Notes: generated by a model not told the origin, from the letters alone. A stretch of 64,000 nucleotides of DNA from Ga0077527 sp964433345 (GCA_964433345.1 CAYSQJ010000001.1:558001-622000); one strand, 5' to 3'. Numbered from the stretch's first letter, positions 42,068-50,595 are shown. Numbers and translations are program-made.

Positions 42068-42083
42068 TGGCCTGGTTATTGCT
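42068..42083 (+). promoter_or_regulatory. Sigma-54 promoter of pilA
   Basis: TGGCCTGGTTATTGCT keeps the invariant GG and GC dinucleotides and matches TGGCACR-N4-TTGCW at all but two positions. The predicted start is near 42094, 47 nt before the pilA ATG. This suggests control by a PilR-type activator, as in other pilA genes. Confidence 0.75.
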
Positions 42084-42140
42084 GTAAGTGGGTGCGGGTT
42101 ATCCCGTTCCAAGTGTCATAACCGTTCACAGGAGTTACAT

Positions 42141-42578
42141 ATGAAGAATCTGCAAAAAGGCTTTACGCTGATCGAACTGATGATCGTCGTAGCGATCATC
42201 GGCATTCTCGCGGCGATTGCGATCCCGCAGTATCAGGATTACATCACCCGCGCCAAGTGGCAGGACAACATCTCCCGCGTCCAGTCCTACAAGACTGCGA
42301 TCGCGGAATGCCTGCAGAACAACAACGGCGACATCACGCTCTGCGACACCACCGACGAAATCAGCGCGACCACCGGCACCGTGGCTCCTGCCGCGGGCGG
42401 CAACCTGTCGAGCTTCACCCAGACCGCGACTACCGGTGCGATGGTGCTGCTGGGCACCGCTGCGGTGGGCAGCTGCACGGTGACCATCACCCCGCAAGTG
42501 TCGTCGAGCTCGGTGACCTGGGGCTACACCAACAGCGGCACCAACTGCGGCAAATCCAAAACCGGCGTGGGCACCTGA
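42141..42578 (+). CDS. pilA: Type IV major pilin PilA
   Basis: A 145-residue prepilin. The short leader MKNLQKG is followed by the methylated N terminus FTLIELMIVVAIIGILAAIA, with cleavage after Gly7 and the conserved Glu five residues later. The globular part contains four cysteines: Cys57 and Cys67 (ECLQNNNGDITLC), then Cys in GSCTV and Cys in NCGKS. The last pair may form the D-loop. GGAG 7 bases before the ATG. A sigma-54 promoter lies upstream and a strong terminator downstream, so it is a single-gene unit. The C terminus is KTGVGT. Confidence 0.96.
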   Translation: MKNLQKGFTLIELMIVVAIIGILAAIAIPQYQDYITRAKWQDNISRVQSYKTAIAECLQNNNGDITLCDTTDEISATTGTVAPAAGGNLSSFTQTATTGAMVLLGTAAVGSCTVTITPQVSSSSVTWGYTNSGTNCGKSKTGVGT

Positions 42579-42603
42579 TCCACATCGGACTGCAGTCTGT
42601 CTG

Positions 42604-42633
42604 AAAAAGCCCCGGACCTCCGGGGCTTTTTTT
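42604..42633 (+). terminator. Rho-independent terminator of pilA
   Basis: GCCCCGG (42609-42615) pairs with CCGGGGC (42620-42626) around ACCT, with A residues before and seven T after. Strong, as expected for a highly expressed pilin. Confidence 0.93.
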
Positions 42634-42739
42634 ATTGCGGAGATGCGCTTGCGGAATGGAGTCCTTCGCGGCGCTGTGTTTCCTCGGCGTCATGTTCAAG
42701 CGCAGCTGTGATGACGCGTTGCCCGTCCGCAAGCGCCCG

Positions 42740-42745
42740 TACAAT
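42740..42745 (+). promoter_or_regulatory. -10 element of a possible leaderless transcript
   Basis: TACAAT ends 6 bases before the ATG at 42752, so transcription would start at or next to the start codon. A TTGCCC hexamer lies 15 bp upstream of it. No Shine-Dalgarno sequence is present before the ATG, which agrees with a leaderless mRNA. Confidence 0.5.
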
Positions 42746-42751
42746 GCCGGC

Positions 42752-44218
42752 ATGAACGAACTCTCGCTGAAGTTTGCCCTGCTGCGGCAGCACCTGATGC
42801 CCGGCCTGCTCGTGCTTTGGGTGGGTGTGGCGATCAACATCGACCTTGCGCCGGCCTTGGCCTGGCACGACGGGCAGCGCCTTGCGCAACTGGCATTTTC
42901 CCTCCTGGTGGTCGCGCTGCTCGTCCTGCTGCCGGGGCTGCGCCGGCAGTCATTGCTGGCCTGGGTTGCCTTGCCGGCTGCAGTACGTATCGCCCTCGGC
43001 CTTGCCTTCGGTCTCGGCTTGTGCTCGGCGCTGCTGGCGCCACTGCCGCGCTGGGCGCTGCTCGACTGGGGTATGCACGGACTCTTGCTGGCAACAATGA
43101 TGGCGGTCGGTGGCCAGAGCCGCGATCCGGTGTCCGGCCTGAACTCCTTGCTGGTGACCGCCTTTCTGGCGCTGGCCACGGCCTATGCGACATCGTCCTT
43201 CGCGGTGTACCTGGCCTCGCTGCTGGTGGGGCCGGACTATGGCGTCGGCTTCAATGTGCGCGAACTCTACACCGGATTTTCCAATCTGCGCTTTTTCGGG
43301 CAGGTCGAAACCATGCTGCTGCCCTTTCTGCTGCTGCCCGCGATGTGGTGGGGACGCAGCCGCGGGCGGCTGATCCTGCTCTGGCTGGTGCCCGCCTACT
43401 GGTGGATGCTGGCCGTGGGTTCGGGGACACGCGGCACCTGGGTCGCGCTGCTGGTCGGCGTGCTGGCAGCTGCCCTGTTCGGCGGTGCCGCCGGCAGGAC
43501 CTGGCTGCGCTGGCAGGCGGCCGGCCTGCTCGTCGGGCTGGCCTGTTACGCAGTCCTGGTTCTGGGCATTCCGCTGCTGGTGGATGTGCCCACGACGTTC
43601 ATGCATCGCGCCGACGACATCCTGTCGCTGTCGCGTCGCGAGGAGCTGTGGTCGGCCTCGGTGATGATGGCTCTGCAGCATCCCCTGCTCGGCGCGGGGC
43701 CGATGCAGTTCGCCCTTCACGCCACCGAGGTCGGCGCCCATCCGCACAACGCCGTACTGCAATGGGCGGCGGAGTGGGGGATACCCGCAGCGCTGGCCTT
43801 CACGCTGGTGTTTGCCTATGCCGGGCTCAGTTTCGCGGCAGGCGTGCGGCGCAGCGCCGGGCAGGCGGTCACGCGCGATGCGCTGGTCCGCGCCGCGCTG
43901 CTCGCGGCGCTGGCCGGTGCCGCGGCACAGGCGATGGTCGACGGCGTGCTGGTGATGCCGGTCAGCCAGATGCTGCTGGTGCTGCTCTGCGGCTGGGCCC
44001 TGGGCATGCAGCAGTCGATGCCGGTGCTGCCGCGAACCATTGGCCTGCGGCTCATCGTCGCCGCGCTGTTCCTGTCGGCGGCGGTGTGGACGACGGCTTC
44101 AGGCGTGGCGCCGGAACTCGGCCGCATCGAGGCACGGCAGAAAGCCTATCTCGAGCGATTTCCCGAAGGCCATGTGCTGCTGCCGCGATTCTGGGCGCAC
44201 GGCCTGCTCGGACAGTGA
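42752..44218 (+). CDS. O-antigen ligase/PglL-like membrane protein, possible pilin glycosylase
   Basis: A 488-residue protein with about 12 hydrophobic segments and a large periplasmic loop. The loop contains the Wzy_C-type signature with PHNAVLQWAAEWGIPA after HPLLGAGPMQF, typical of WaaL/PglL/TfpO enzymes that transfer lipid-linked glycans. A PglL-C like soluble tail is missing. Its position directly after pilA suggests an O-oligosaccharyltransferase for the pilin, as in other Burkholderiales and Pseudomonas. An upstream in-frame start at 42635 lies beside the pilA terminator and is improbable. The ATG at 42752 is supported by the TACAAT promoter just before it. Confidence 0.82.
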   Translation: MNELSLKFALLRQHLMPGLLVLWVGVAINIDLAPALAWHDGQRLAQLAFSLLVVALLVLLPGLRRQSLLAWVALPAAVRIALGLAFGLGLCSALLAPLPRWALLDWGMHGLLLATMMAVGGQSRDPVSGLNSLLVTAFLALATAYATSSFAVYLASLLVGPDYGVGFNVRELYTGFSNLRFFGQVETMLLPFLLLPAMWWGRSRGRLILLWLVPAYWWMLAVGSGTRGTWVALLVGVLAAALFGGAAGRTWLRWQAAGLLVGLACYAVLVLGIPLLVDVPTTFMHRADDILSLSRREELWSASVMMALQHPLLGAGPMQFALHATEVGAHPHNAVLQWAAEWGIPAALAFTLVFAYAGLSFAAGVRRSAGQAVTRDALVRAALLAALAGAAAQAMVDGVLVMPVSQMLLVLLCGWALGMQQSMPVLPRTIGLRLIVAALFLSAAVWTTASGVAPELGRIEARQKAYLERFPEGHVLLPRFWAHGLLGQ

Positions 44219-44236
44219 TGCGCCGGATGATCGTGC

Positions 44237-45958
44237 TCAGGCCGCGATGCCCGGATTGCCCTCGACGCCGATGATCCGCGGCCGGTTGAGCACCGGCGGC
44301 TTGATCACCTTGCGTGCGCGCAGGTAACGGGTCACCACATCCCACACCGGTTCGCCGGAGGCGCCTTCGGCGACCGGCGCCCAGCTCGCAAGCTTGTAGC
44401 TCTTGCCGGCATCGATCGCCTTGCCTTTCAGCCGCAGGTCGCTGATGCGGCTGCCGATCTTCCGGGTCGGATCGCAGGCGTACTGCAAGCCGCCGATGCG
44501 CACCATGTCGCCGCCCTGCTGGTAGTACGGATCGGGGTTGAACAGGTTGTCGCAGATGTCTTCGAGCAGATTTTTCAGGTTTTCGCCGGTGATGTTGCTG
44601 GTGGTCACGAAGGGATAGGTGATCGCCGTCATGCTCATCACGTCCTCGGTGGTGATCGGCTCACCCGGCAGGATGGAGGTGCCCCAGCGGAATCCCGGCG
44701 AGAACGCGATCTCGGCATCCTTCTCGGCCAGCAGCGCGTCGAGTATCAGCTGGTCGAAGCTGCCGTTGAAATTGCCGCGGCGGAACAGCAGCCCCTCACT
44801 GACCGCGAGCTTCTCGCCGAGCCGGGCCTCGTAGGGCGCGCGGTGCCTGCGGATGAGCTGGGCCATGCCGGCGTCCGCGGGCAGCAGGTTCGCAAACACC
44901 GGCAGCAGGCGGTAACGCGAGGACTTGACGCCGCCGCCGCGCACGTCGAGTTCGAGCACACCGAGGAACTTGCCGTTGGAGCCGGCGTTGGTGACCAGCG
45001 TGGTGCCGCCGCGGTTTTTGACGGGCACCGGCTGCGGCACCGCGTCGTGGGTGTGCCCGCCGAGGATGGCGTCGATGCCGGAGACCCGCGAGGCGAGCTT
45101 GAGGTCGGTGTCCATGCCGTTGTGTGACAGCAGCACCACCGCCTGCGCCCCTTTCTTGCGCGCCTCGTCGACGACGCGTTGCAGCCTCTCCTCCTGGATG
45201 CCGAAGGTCCAGTCGGCAACCAGGTGCCGCGGGTTGGCGATCGGAGTGTAGGGAAAGGCCTGGCCGATGATGGCCACCGGTGCGCCGTTGATTTCGCGCA
45301 TCGTCCACGCGCGGAACACCGGATCGTCGAAATCGGCGGTGCGGATGTTCTGGGCGAGGAAATCGATGCGGCCCTTGAAGTCCTTGTTGACGACTTCCTC
45401 GACGCGCTTTGCACCGTAAGTGAATTCCCAGTGCCCGGTCATGATGTCCACGCCGAGCAGCTTCGCGGCGTCGACCATGTCCTGGCCCTTGCTCCACAGC
45501 GCGGTGGCCGAACCCTGCCAGGTGTCGCCGCCGTCGAGCAGCAGCGCCCCGGGGCGCTGCGCGCGGACCTGCTTCACCAGCGACGCGAGATGGGCGAAGC
45601 CGCCGACCTTGCCGTGGCTGCGCGCGGCCTCGACATAATCGAGGTGGGTGAAGGCATGCGCCTCGCGGGTGCCGGGCCTGAGGCCGAAGTGCTTCAGCAG
45701 CGCCTCGCCGACGAGGTGAGGGGGGCGGCCGCGGGCATCACCGATGCCGATGTTGACGTCGGGCTCGCGGAAATACACCGGCAGCAGCTGCGCATGGCAG
45801 TCGGTAATGTGCATCAGGGTGACGTTGGCCTGCGCCTTGCCGAGGTCATAGAGCGTGCCGCTGCCTGCGGCGGCGAAGGCCGGGCCGGCGCCAAGCGGCA
45901 AGCCCTGGGCGGCGGCGACCGCCATGATTTGCATGAATTCGCGGCGTGAAAGATGCAT
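44237..45958 (-). CDS. soxB: Thiosulfohydrolase SoxB
   Basis: A 573-residue periplasmic dimanganese enzyme that hydrolyses the sulfate group from cysteine-S-sulfonate on SoxY. A twin-arginine signal peptide (SRREFMQIM, cleavage after GPAFA) exports it. Metal and active-site motifs are ITDCHAQLLPVYFREP, LDGGDTWQGSAT, SHNGMD and LGGHTHD; the rest of the 5'-nucleotidase-type C-terminal domain follows. GGAG 7 bases upstream supports the start at 45958; a longer frame would precede the Tat signal. It is the last gene of the sox run. Confidence 0.96.
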   Translation of the reverse strand: MHLSRREFMQIMAVAAAQGLPLGAGPAFAAAGSGTLYDLGKAQANVTLMHITDCHAQLLPVYFREPDVNIGIGDARGRPPHLVGEALLKHFGLRPGTREAHAFTHLDYVEAARSHGKVGGFAHLASLVKQVRAQRPGALLLDGGDTWQGSATALWSKGQDMVDAAKLLGVDIMTGHWEFTYGAKRVEEVVNKDFKGRIDFLAQNIRTADFDDPVFRAWTMREINGAPVAIIGQAFPYTPIANPRHLVADWTFGIQEERLQRVVDEARKKGAQAVVLLSHNGMDTDLKLASRVSGIDAILGGHTHDAVPQPVPVKNRGGTTLVTNAGSNGKFLGVLELDVRGGGVKSSRYRLLPVFANLLPADAGMAQLIRRHRAPYEARLGEKLAVSEGLLFRRGNFNGSFDQLILDALLAEKDAEIAFSPGFRWGTSILPGEPITTEDVMSMTAITYPFVTTSNITGENLKNLLEDICDNLFNPDPYYQQGGDMVRIGGLQYACDPTRKIGSRISDLRLKGKAIDAGKSYKLASWAPVAEGASGEPVWDVVTRYLRARKVIKPPVLNRPRIIGVEGNPGIAA

Positions 45959-46021
45959 GGTCTTGCTCCGAAAAAAAGAGGCTTGGTCGCCCAAGCCTCT
46001 GTCGTGTCGCGGTAACGGTGC

Positions 46022-46657
46022 TTACTTGTTGATCGGGGACTGCGGATCGAGCAGGTAGGCGACCATGTGCGTGATCTGTTCCGGCGTCAGGTGTTTCGTT
46101 GCACCCAGCCGCGGCATGTTGGAGCAGGGGAAATAGGCCCAGGCGTTGTAGATCTTCTCGTAGGTGTATTTCACCACGGCCTCGGAGTTGCCGCGCTGCT
46201 TGCCGTAACCGGTCAGCGCCGGTCCGACATTGCCGACATTGATTTCCCCCGGCGCCAGCGCATGGCAGTTCTGGCACAGCGCGCCGTTTTCCTTGCGCTT
46301 CTCGACCTTGCCGTTGCGGATGCGGTCGCCCGCGCCGTTATGCGCCAGCTGATCGCCGACCTTCCAGTCGCCGTAAAGCTTGCCCGAAGCAGGATACTGG
46401 ATCGATGCGCGCGCGAGCTTGACGATCTCCGCCGCCTCGGCCTGGGTCAGCTTGGCGTCGCCGATCTTGCTGCAGATCTGCTGCGAGCGGTCCTGGTCGA
46501 GCCGGCCCTTGTGCGCCGGCGAGTAGGCAAAGGCGTCGTACACCATTTTTTCAGCCATCTGCCGGGTCGTGGCTTCATCGGGATAACTGGCGCAGCCTGC
46601 AGTGACGGCGCCGGCAATGGCCACGGCAACCCATTTGAGCATATTGGTTTTTTTCAT
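46022..46657 (-). CDS. soxX: Sulfur oxidation c-type cytochrome SoxX
   Basis: A 211-residue protein. The N terminus (hydrophobic core followed by VTAGCASYPD) resembles a lipoprotein signal with Cys22. A single haem-binding CQNCH lies at 128-132 and the axial methionine is probably Met181 (SNMPRLG). With SoxA it forms the cytochrome that joins thiosulfate to SoxY by an oxidative disulfide-type bond. It follows soxA by 15 bp and precedes soxB by 63 bp. It is somewhat longer than the classical SoxX (about 150), owing to an N-terminal extension with extra cysteine Cys62. Confidence 0.94.
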   Translation of the reverse strand: MKKTNMLKWVAVAIAGAVTAGCASYPDEATTRQMAEKMVYDAFAYSPAHKGRLDQDRSQQICSKIGDAKLTQAEAAEIVKLARASIQYPASGKLYGDWKVGDQLAHNGAGDRIRNGKVEKRKENGALCQNCHALAPGEINVGNVGPALTGYGKQRGNSEAVVKYTYEKIYNAWAYFPCSNMPRLGATKHLTPEQITHMVAYLLDPQSPINK

Positions 46658-46672
46658 TGTTCCTCCCCCTCG

Positions 46673-47485
46673 TCAGCGTTTGAAGCCGGGCACCTGGATC
46701 ACGGCGTCGTTGCCCTGGCGATTGAGGTACATGGTCAGCGCGATCGAGTAATCCGTCGCGTACTTGAGGTCCGGGAGGCGCATCTGCCAGACGCAGTCAT
46801 TCAGGCGCCACTGCATGGTGCGCACGACGAAGTGCGAGCCGCGGTACGCCGGCCAGGTCGAGGCCACTTCCTGGGCGCCGGCCTTGCTGGTCATGTGTAC
46901 CAGGTCCTGCAGGCGGATGCGCTTGTCCGGCTCGCCGTGGCATTGCACGCAGCCGAAGTCGGTCTGCCCGCTGCGCCGGAAGAACAGGTATTCGCCGGCC
47001 TTGTAGCTGTCGTACTCCTTCTGGTGGTTGAGCGAGACATTGACCTTCATGCCGTTGGAGCGCGAAGTGATGTACAGCGCCAGAGCTTCGATGTCCGATC
47101 CTTTGCTGCGGGGACGGCTGATCGCCTGCTTGATCAGCTGGTCGCGATCAAAGCCCTGCAGCCGTGTCATGCAGGTCAGCAGCCGGGTTTCGAGATCCTC
47201 GACGCGGTCGGTGTCGGCGAAGTAGCGGGGCAGACGGGCGGCAGCGCCTTCCAGCTTGCCGGGCCCCATGCCGAAGTCGCACTGCTCCAGCGAGACGTTC
47301 TTGGGGCCGCGCTTCTGATAGAACAGGGCCTTGCCCTGGTCTATCCACAATTCTCCCGGGTTGTCCTCGACCAGCATCTTGCGGCCGACCGAGAGGTCGC
47401 CCTGCGCCAGGGCCGACGCCGGCAGCGTCAGCGCGAGGCACAGTGCGGCGCCTGCGGTAAAGCGGATTCCGCGCACATTTACCAT
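46673..47485 (-). CDS. soxA: Sulfur oxidation c-type cytochrome SoxA, monohaem type
   Basis: A 270-residue secreted protein with a signal peptide ending near ASALAQ. Only one haem motif is present, CVQCH (179-183). The N-terminal haem of dihaem SoxA is replaced by a Cys69/Cys105 pair suited to a disulfide. The catalytic cysteine ligand is Cys231 in RLNDCVWQMR, which becomes a persulfide in known SoxAX. Together with SoxX it forms the monohaem SoxAX class. Lies between soxZ (72 bp) and soxX. Confidence 0.95.
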   Translation of the reverse strand: MVNVRGIRFTAGAALCLALTLPASALAQGDLSVGRKMLVEDNPGELWIDQGKALFYQKRGPKNVSLEQCDFGMGPGKLEGAAARLPRYFADTDRVEDLETRLLTCMTRLQGFDRDQLIKQAISRPRSKGSDIEALALYITSRSNGMKVNVSLNHQKEYDSYKAGEYLFFRRSGQTDFGCVQCHGEPDKRIRLQDLVHMTSKAGAQEVASTWPAYRGSHFVVRTMQWRLNDCVWQMRLPDLKYATDYSIALTMYLNRQGNDAVIQVPGFKR

Positions 47486-47557
47486 GATCTCCTCCTTCTT
47501 ATTTGTATTTGTTCCAGGTACTACGGCGGTTTCAGGTGCTGCGTGAAACCCGGCTCC

Positions 47558-47875
47558 TCAGGAGCCGGCCGAAACCGTTGCTTCGTCGGTGCGTTTGTCG
47601 CCCTTGTTGTCGGTCCAGGTGACGGTGATCTTGTCGCCGGCCTTGGCGCCCTTGACGCGCAGTCCGAGGAAGGGGTCGCGGGAAATCGCCTGGCTCCATT
47701 GCGCATCCAGCACGGTCTTGCCGTTGTGCTGCACGATGACGCTCTGGATGAAATGCAGTGGAACCACGCCGGACGCCGTCTTGCGGGTGCCGGTTTCCAT
47801 CGGGTGTCGCATCAGGATGCGCACGTCCGCAGTATCGCCCTGCAGCGTGGCACGGATTCTCATCGGGTCAGCCAT
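47558..47875 (-). CDS. soxZ: Sulfur compound chelating protein SoxZ
   Basis: A 105-residue immunoglobulin-fold partner of SoxY. The sequence begins MADPMRIRATLQGDTADVRILMRHPMETG and ends with DKITVTWTDNKGDKRTDEA, both typical. No signal peptide, as expected: SoxZ is exported with SoxY through the latter's Tat signal. Lies 39 bp after soxY. Confidence 0.95.
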   Translation of the reverse strand: MADPMRIRATLQGDTADVRILMRHPMETGTRKTASGVVPLHFIQSVIVQHNGKTVLDAQWSQAISRDPFLGLRVKGAKAGDKITVTWTDNKGDKRTDEATVSAGS

Positions 47876-47914
47876 TGCCGTCTCCTCTGTTTTTTTTCGG
47901 TTTGTCGGGGGTGG

Positions 47915-48382
47915 TCAGCCGCAGCCGCCGACGGTGACTTTGACTTCCTTGACGGCGGTGTAGAACTTTCCGTCGGCCTTGACGATCGCGCGCACGTCCG
48001 AGGTCTGTCCCATTTTCAGGCGGGTTGACACATAGCCCTCGCCGCCGCCCGAGAAGTCCACGCTGGCCGCCAGCGGGAAGGGATTTTTCTCCGCGATGAT
48101 GGCGATGCTCTGGGTATTGGGGATCTTGCTGGTCACGGCAACGGGCACGATGGCACCGTTTTCGGCGATGTCCGGCGCCGTGATCGTGATGTCCTTGCTT
48201 TCGATCAGGTTGCTCGCGCCGAGATTCTTGATGACATCGGCGGCCGCCTTGGATTCAAAGGCGTTCTTGTTCCAGGGGGCGGCCCAGGCGGCAACCGGCT
48301 TGAGCAGGCCGGTAGCGGCGAGCGTGACCAGCGCGCCACTGCCACCCGCCAGTTTCAGAAATCCACGGCGTAGATGTTTCAT
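47915..48382 (-). CDS. soxY: Thiosulfate carrier protein SoxY
   Basis: A 155-residue periplasmic carrier. The Tat signal has RRGFLKLAGGSGALVTLAATG. The C terminus is the swinging arm TVGGCG with Cys154, which carries the sulfur intermediates; the usual GGCGG is shortened by one Gly. It is the first gene of soxYZAXB. GGAGGAGT just upstream on the minus strand gives a strong ribosome binding site. Confidence 0.95.
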   Translation of the reverse strand: MKHLRRGFLKLAGGSGALVTLAATGLLKPVAAWAAPWNKNAFESKAAADVIKNLGASNLIESKDITITAPDIAENGAIVPVAVTSKIPNTQSIAIIAEKNPFPLAASVDFSGGGEGYVSTRLKMGQTSDVRAIVKADGKFYTAVKEVKVTVGGCG

Positions 48383-48533
48383 GACTCCTCCTCCTGTTGC
48401 TGACTGAATGTGATTTTCTCGAAAACCATGCCGCAGACATCATTTTTGAAGAAGCCGGCGGTTTGAGTCGGCCAGAACTCATGTGTCAAGGAATATAAGC
48501 CGACGCTTAAGTAATCCTAGCCAAGGCAATGCA

Positions 48534-48551
48534 AATTGTCTATCGACAATT
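48534..48551. promoter_or_regulatory. Palindromic operator-like site upstream of sox
   Basis: AATTGTC-TATC-GACAATT, a perfect 7-bp inverted repeat spaced by 4 bp, 152 bp upstream of soxY. The TTGTC/GACAA arms resemble operators of FadR-type GntR regulators. No such regulator is encoded in this window. Confidence 0.4.
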
Positions 48552-48632
48552 CATGCATTTACAACATCAATCGGGTCATCGACCCGGCTTATGGAATTGC
48601 GGCGCTGCACGCCATGCGCGGCGGCATCCGGA

Positions 48633-49139
48633 TTACTTCGGGGGGGAAGCAGCCTTCCAGTCGCCGGACTTGCCGCCGCGCTTTTCTTCAAGTCCCAGCG
48701 ATTCGATGCGCATGCCGCGATCAACGGCCTTGCACATGTCGTAGATGGTCAGCAGCGCGATGCTGGCGGCGGTCAGCGCTTCCATTTCAACCCCGGTGCG
48801 CCCGACGGTTTCCGCGGTGGCGACGCAGCTCACCGCATGCTTCCGGCGATCGATCTCGAAGTCCACTGCAACCCGTGTCAGCGCGAGCGGATGGCACAGC
48901 GGGATCAGCGTGGAGGTCTGCTTCGCGGCCTGGATGCCGGCGATCCGGGCAATGCCCAGCACGTCGCCTTTCCTGGCGTCTCCGGAGAGGATCAGCCGCA
49001 GAGTTGCCGGCTGCATCACGATCCGCCCCCGTGCTTTCGCCACCCGACGTGTTTCGGCCTTTTCCGCGACATCAACCATCCACGCCTGTCCGCGCCCGTC
49101 GAAGTGCGTGAGGCCGCCTGTAAGAGATTGTTTTTTCAT
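48633..49139 (-). CDS. moaC: Cyclic pyranopterin monophosphate synthase MoaC
   Basis: A 168-residue enzyme of molybdenum/tungsten cofactor synthesis. It converts the cyclic dihydro-GTP made by MoaA to cPMP. Hallmarks are MVDVAEKAETRRVAKARGRI, IAGIQAAKQTSTLIPLCHPL and TGVEMEALTAASIALLTIYDMCKAVDRGM. Length is standard. The formate dehydrogenase in this window needs the cofactor. It is transcribed on the minus strand, with its stop 250 bp upstream of soxY, divergent from the M48 protease. Confidence 0.96.
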   Translation of the reverse strand: MKKQSLTGGLTHFDGRGQAWMVDVAEKAETRRVAKARGRIVMQPATLRLILSGDARKGDVLGIARIAGIQAAKQTSTLIPLCHPLALTRVAVDFEIDRRKHAVSCVATAETVGRTGVEMEALTAASIALLTIYDMCKAVDRGMRIESLGLEEKRGGKSGDWKAASPPK

Positions 49140-49173
49140 TGGAACTCCGGCTGCGGCAAATTATCATAACACC

Positions 49174-50595
49174 ATGCTTCCTCGACTGTTGCTGCTGATG
49201 CTGCTCGGATTCATGCCGGGCGTTCTGGCGCAGGCCCTGCCTGAGCTTGGCGATGTATCCGCGACCGCGATTTCCCCCGCCGACGAATACCGGCTGGGTG
49301 AGAACATCATGCGCGAGATTCGCAATGATCCGGCTTATTACGATGATCCCGAGGTTGCTGACTACGTCAACAGCCTCGGCAGCCGGTTGTTGGCGCGCAG
49401 CGATGCCTCCCGCCAGGATTTCGAGTTTTTCGTGGTACGCGACCCGCAGATCAATGCCTTCGCCCTGCCCGGGGGATTCATCGGCCTCCACACCGGGCTG
49501 ATACTCGCCGCGCAAAGCGAATCCGAGGTGGCCGGGGTGGTGGCGCACGAAATCGCCCACGTCACCCAGCGTCACATCGCGCGCATGATCAACCAGCAGA
49601 ACCAGAACCAGCTGATGTCGATCGCGGCGCTGGCCGTGGCGATCCTCGCCGCACGGTCGAATTCGCAGATCGGCGAAGCGGCGATGGCCTTCGGCCAGGC
49701 CGGCGTGATGCAGAGCCAGCTCAATTTTTCGCGCGACAACGAACGTGAGGCGGACCGTGTTGGCCTGCAGTTGCTGGAGGGCGCCGGCTTCGACCCGCGC
49801 GGCATGGCGATATTCTTCGAGCGGCTGCAGAGGGCGACCCGGATCTACGAAGGCGGTGCCCCTTCCTATCTGCGCACCCACCCGCTGACTTTCGAGCGGA
49901 TCGCGGACATCCAGAACCGCATCGACAACCTGCCTTACCGCCAGGTACCTGACGGCCTCGACTTCCAGCTGATCCGCGCCAAACTGCGCGCCGAATCCGA
50001 TACGCCCCGGGAAGCCGTCGCGTTCTTCGAAGCGAGTCTCGCCGAACGCAAATTCCTGTCCGAAACGGCGAGCCGTTACGGCCTTGTGGCGAGCCTGATG
50101 CGCACCCGTGATTTCGTGCGGGCGCAAAAGGAAATCGCACCCCTGCGCAAGACACCGAGCCCTGTCATCGAGAATCTGGCCTGCCGGCTGGCTGATGCCG
50201 CGGGCCGGACGGCCGACGCCCTGCGCTGCTACCAGGATGCGCTGCGCAGCCACCCCGGCAGCCGGGCGCTGTTCTACGGCAATGCCGAACAGCTGTTGCG
50301 TGCCGGGCAGGCGGATGCGGCGCTCAGGCAGGTGAGCGCGCGCATCCAGTCCCGGCCGGATGATGCAAGGCTCTACAGCATCCAGGCCCAGGCCTATGCC
50401 GCGCTGGGCAACCGCCTGATGCAGCACCGCTCGCAGGGCGAAGCCTATGCCCGCAGCGGCCGCATCGGCGCTGCGATCGAACAGCTGCAGATCGCACTGA
50501 AGTCGGGGCAGGGTGATTTCTATCAGCTGTCAGCGACCGAGGCGCGACTGCGCGAGCTGCGCAAGATCCGGCTCGAGCAGGAACGCAAGCGCTGA
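49174..50595 (+). CDS. M48 family metalloprotease with TPRs (BepA-like)
   Basis: A 473-residue periplasmic zinc protease. A signal peptide (MLPRLLLLMLLGFMPGVLAQ) precedes the M48 domain with HEIAH (125-129) and third ligand Glu in DNEREADRVGLQLL. The C-terminal half (about 270-470) is tetratricopeptide repeats. Architecture matches E. coli BepA/YfgC, which helps assemble and degrade outer-membrane proteins such as LptD. The true start is the ATG at 49174; the open frame extends far upstream but without a signal peptide there. A TATCAT -10 sits just upstream. Confidence 0.93.
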   Translation: MLPRLLLLMLLGFMPGVLAQALPELGDVSATAISPADEYRLGENIMREIRNDPAYYDDPEVADYVNSLGSRLLARSDASRQDFEFFVVRDPQINAFALPGGFIGLHTGLILAAQSESEVAGVVAHEIAHVTQRHIARMINQQNQNQLMSIAALAVAILAARSNSQIGEAAMAFGQAGVMQSQLNFSRDNEREADRVGLQLLEGAGFDPRGMAIFFERLQRATRIYEGGAPSYLRTHPLTFERIADIQNRIDNLPYRQVPDGLDFQLIRAKLRAESDTPREAVAFFEASLAERKFLSETASRYGLVASLMRTRDFVRAQKEIAPLRKTPSPVIENLACRLADAAGRTADALRCYQDALRSHPGSRALFYGNAEQLLRAGQADAALRQVSARIQSRPDDARLYSIQAQAYAALGNRLMQHRSQGEAYARSGRIGAAIEQLQIALKSGQGDFYQLSATEARLRELRKIRLEQERKR

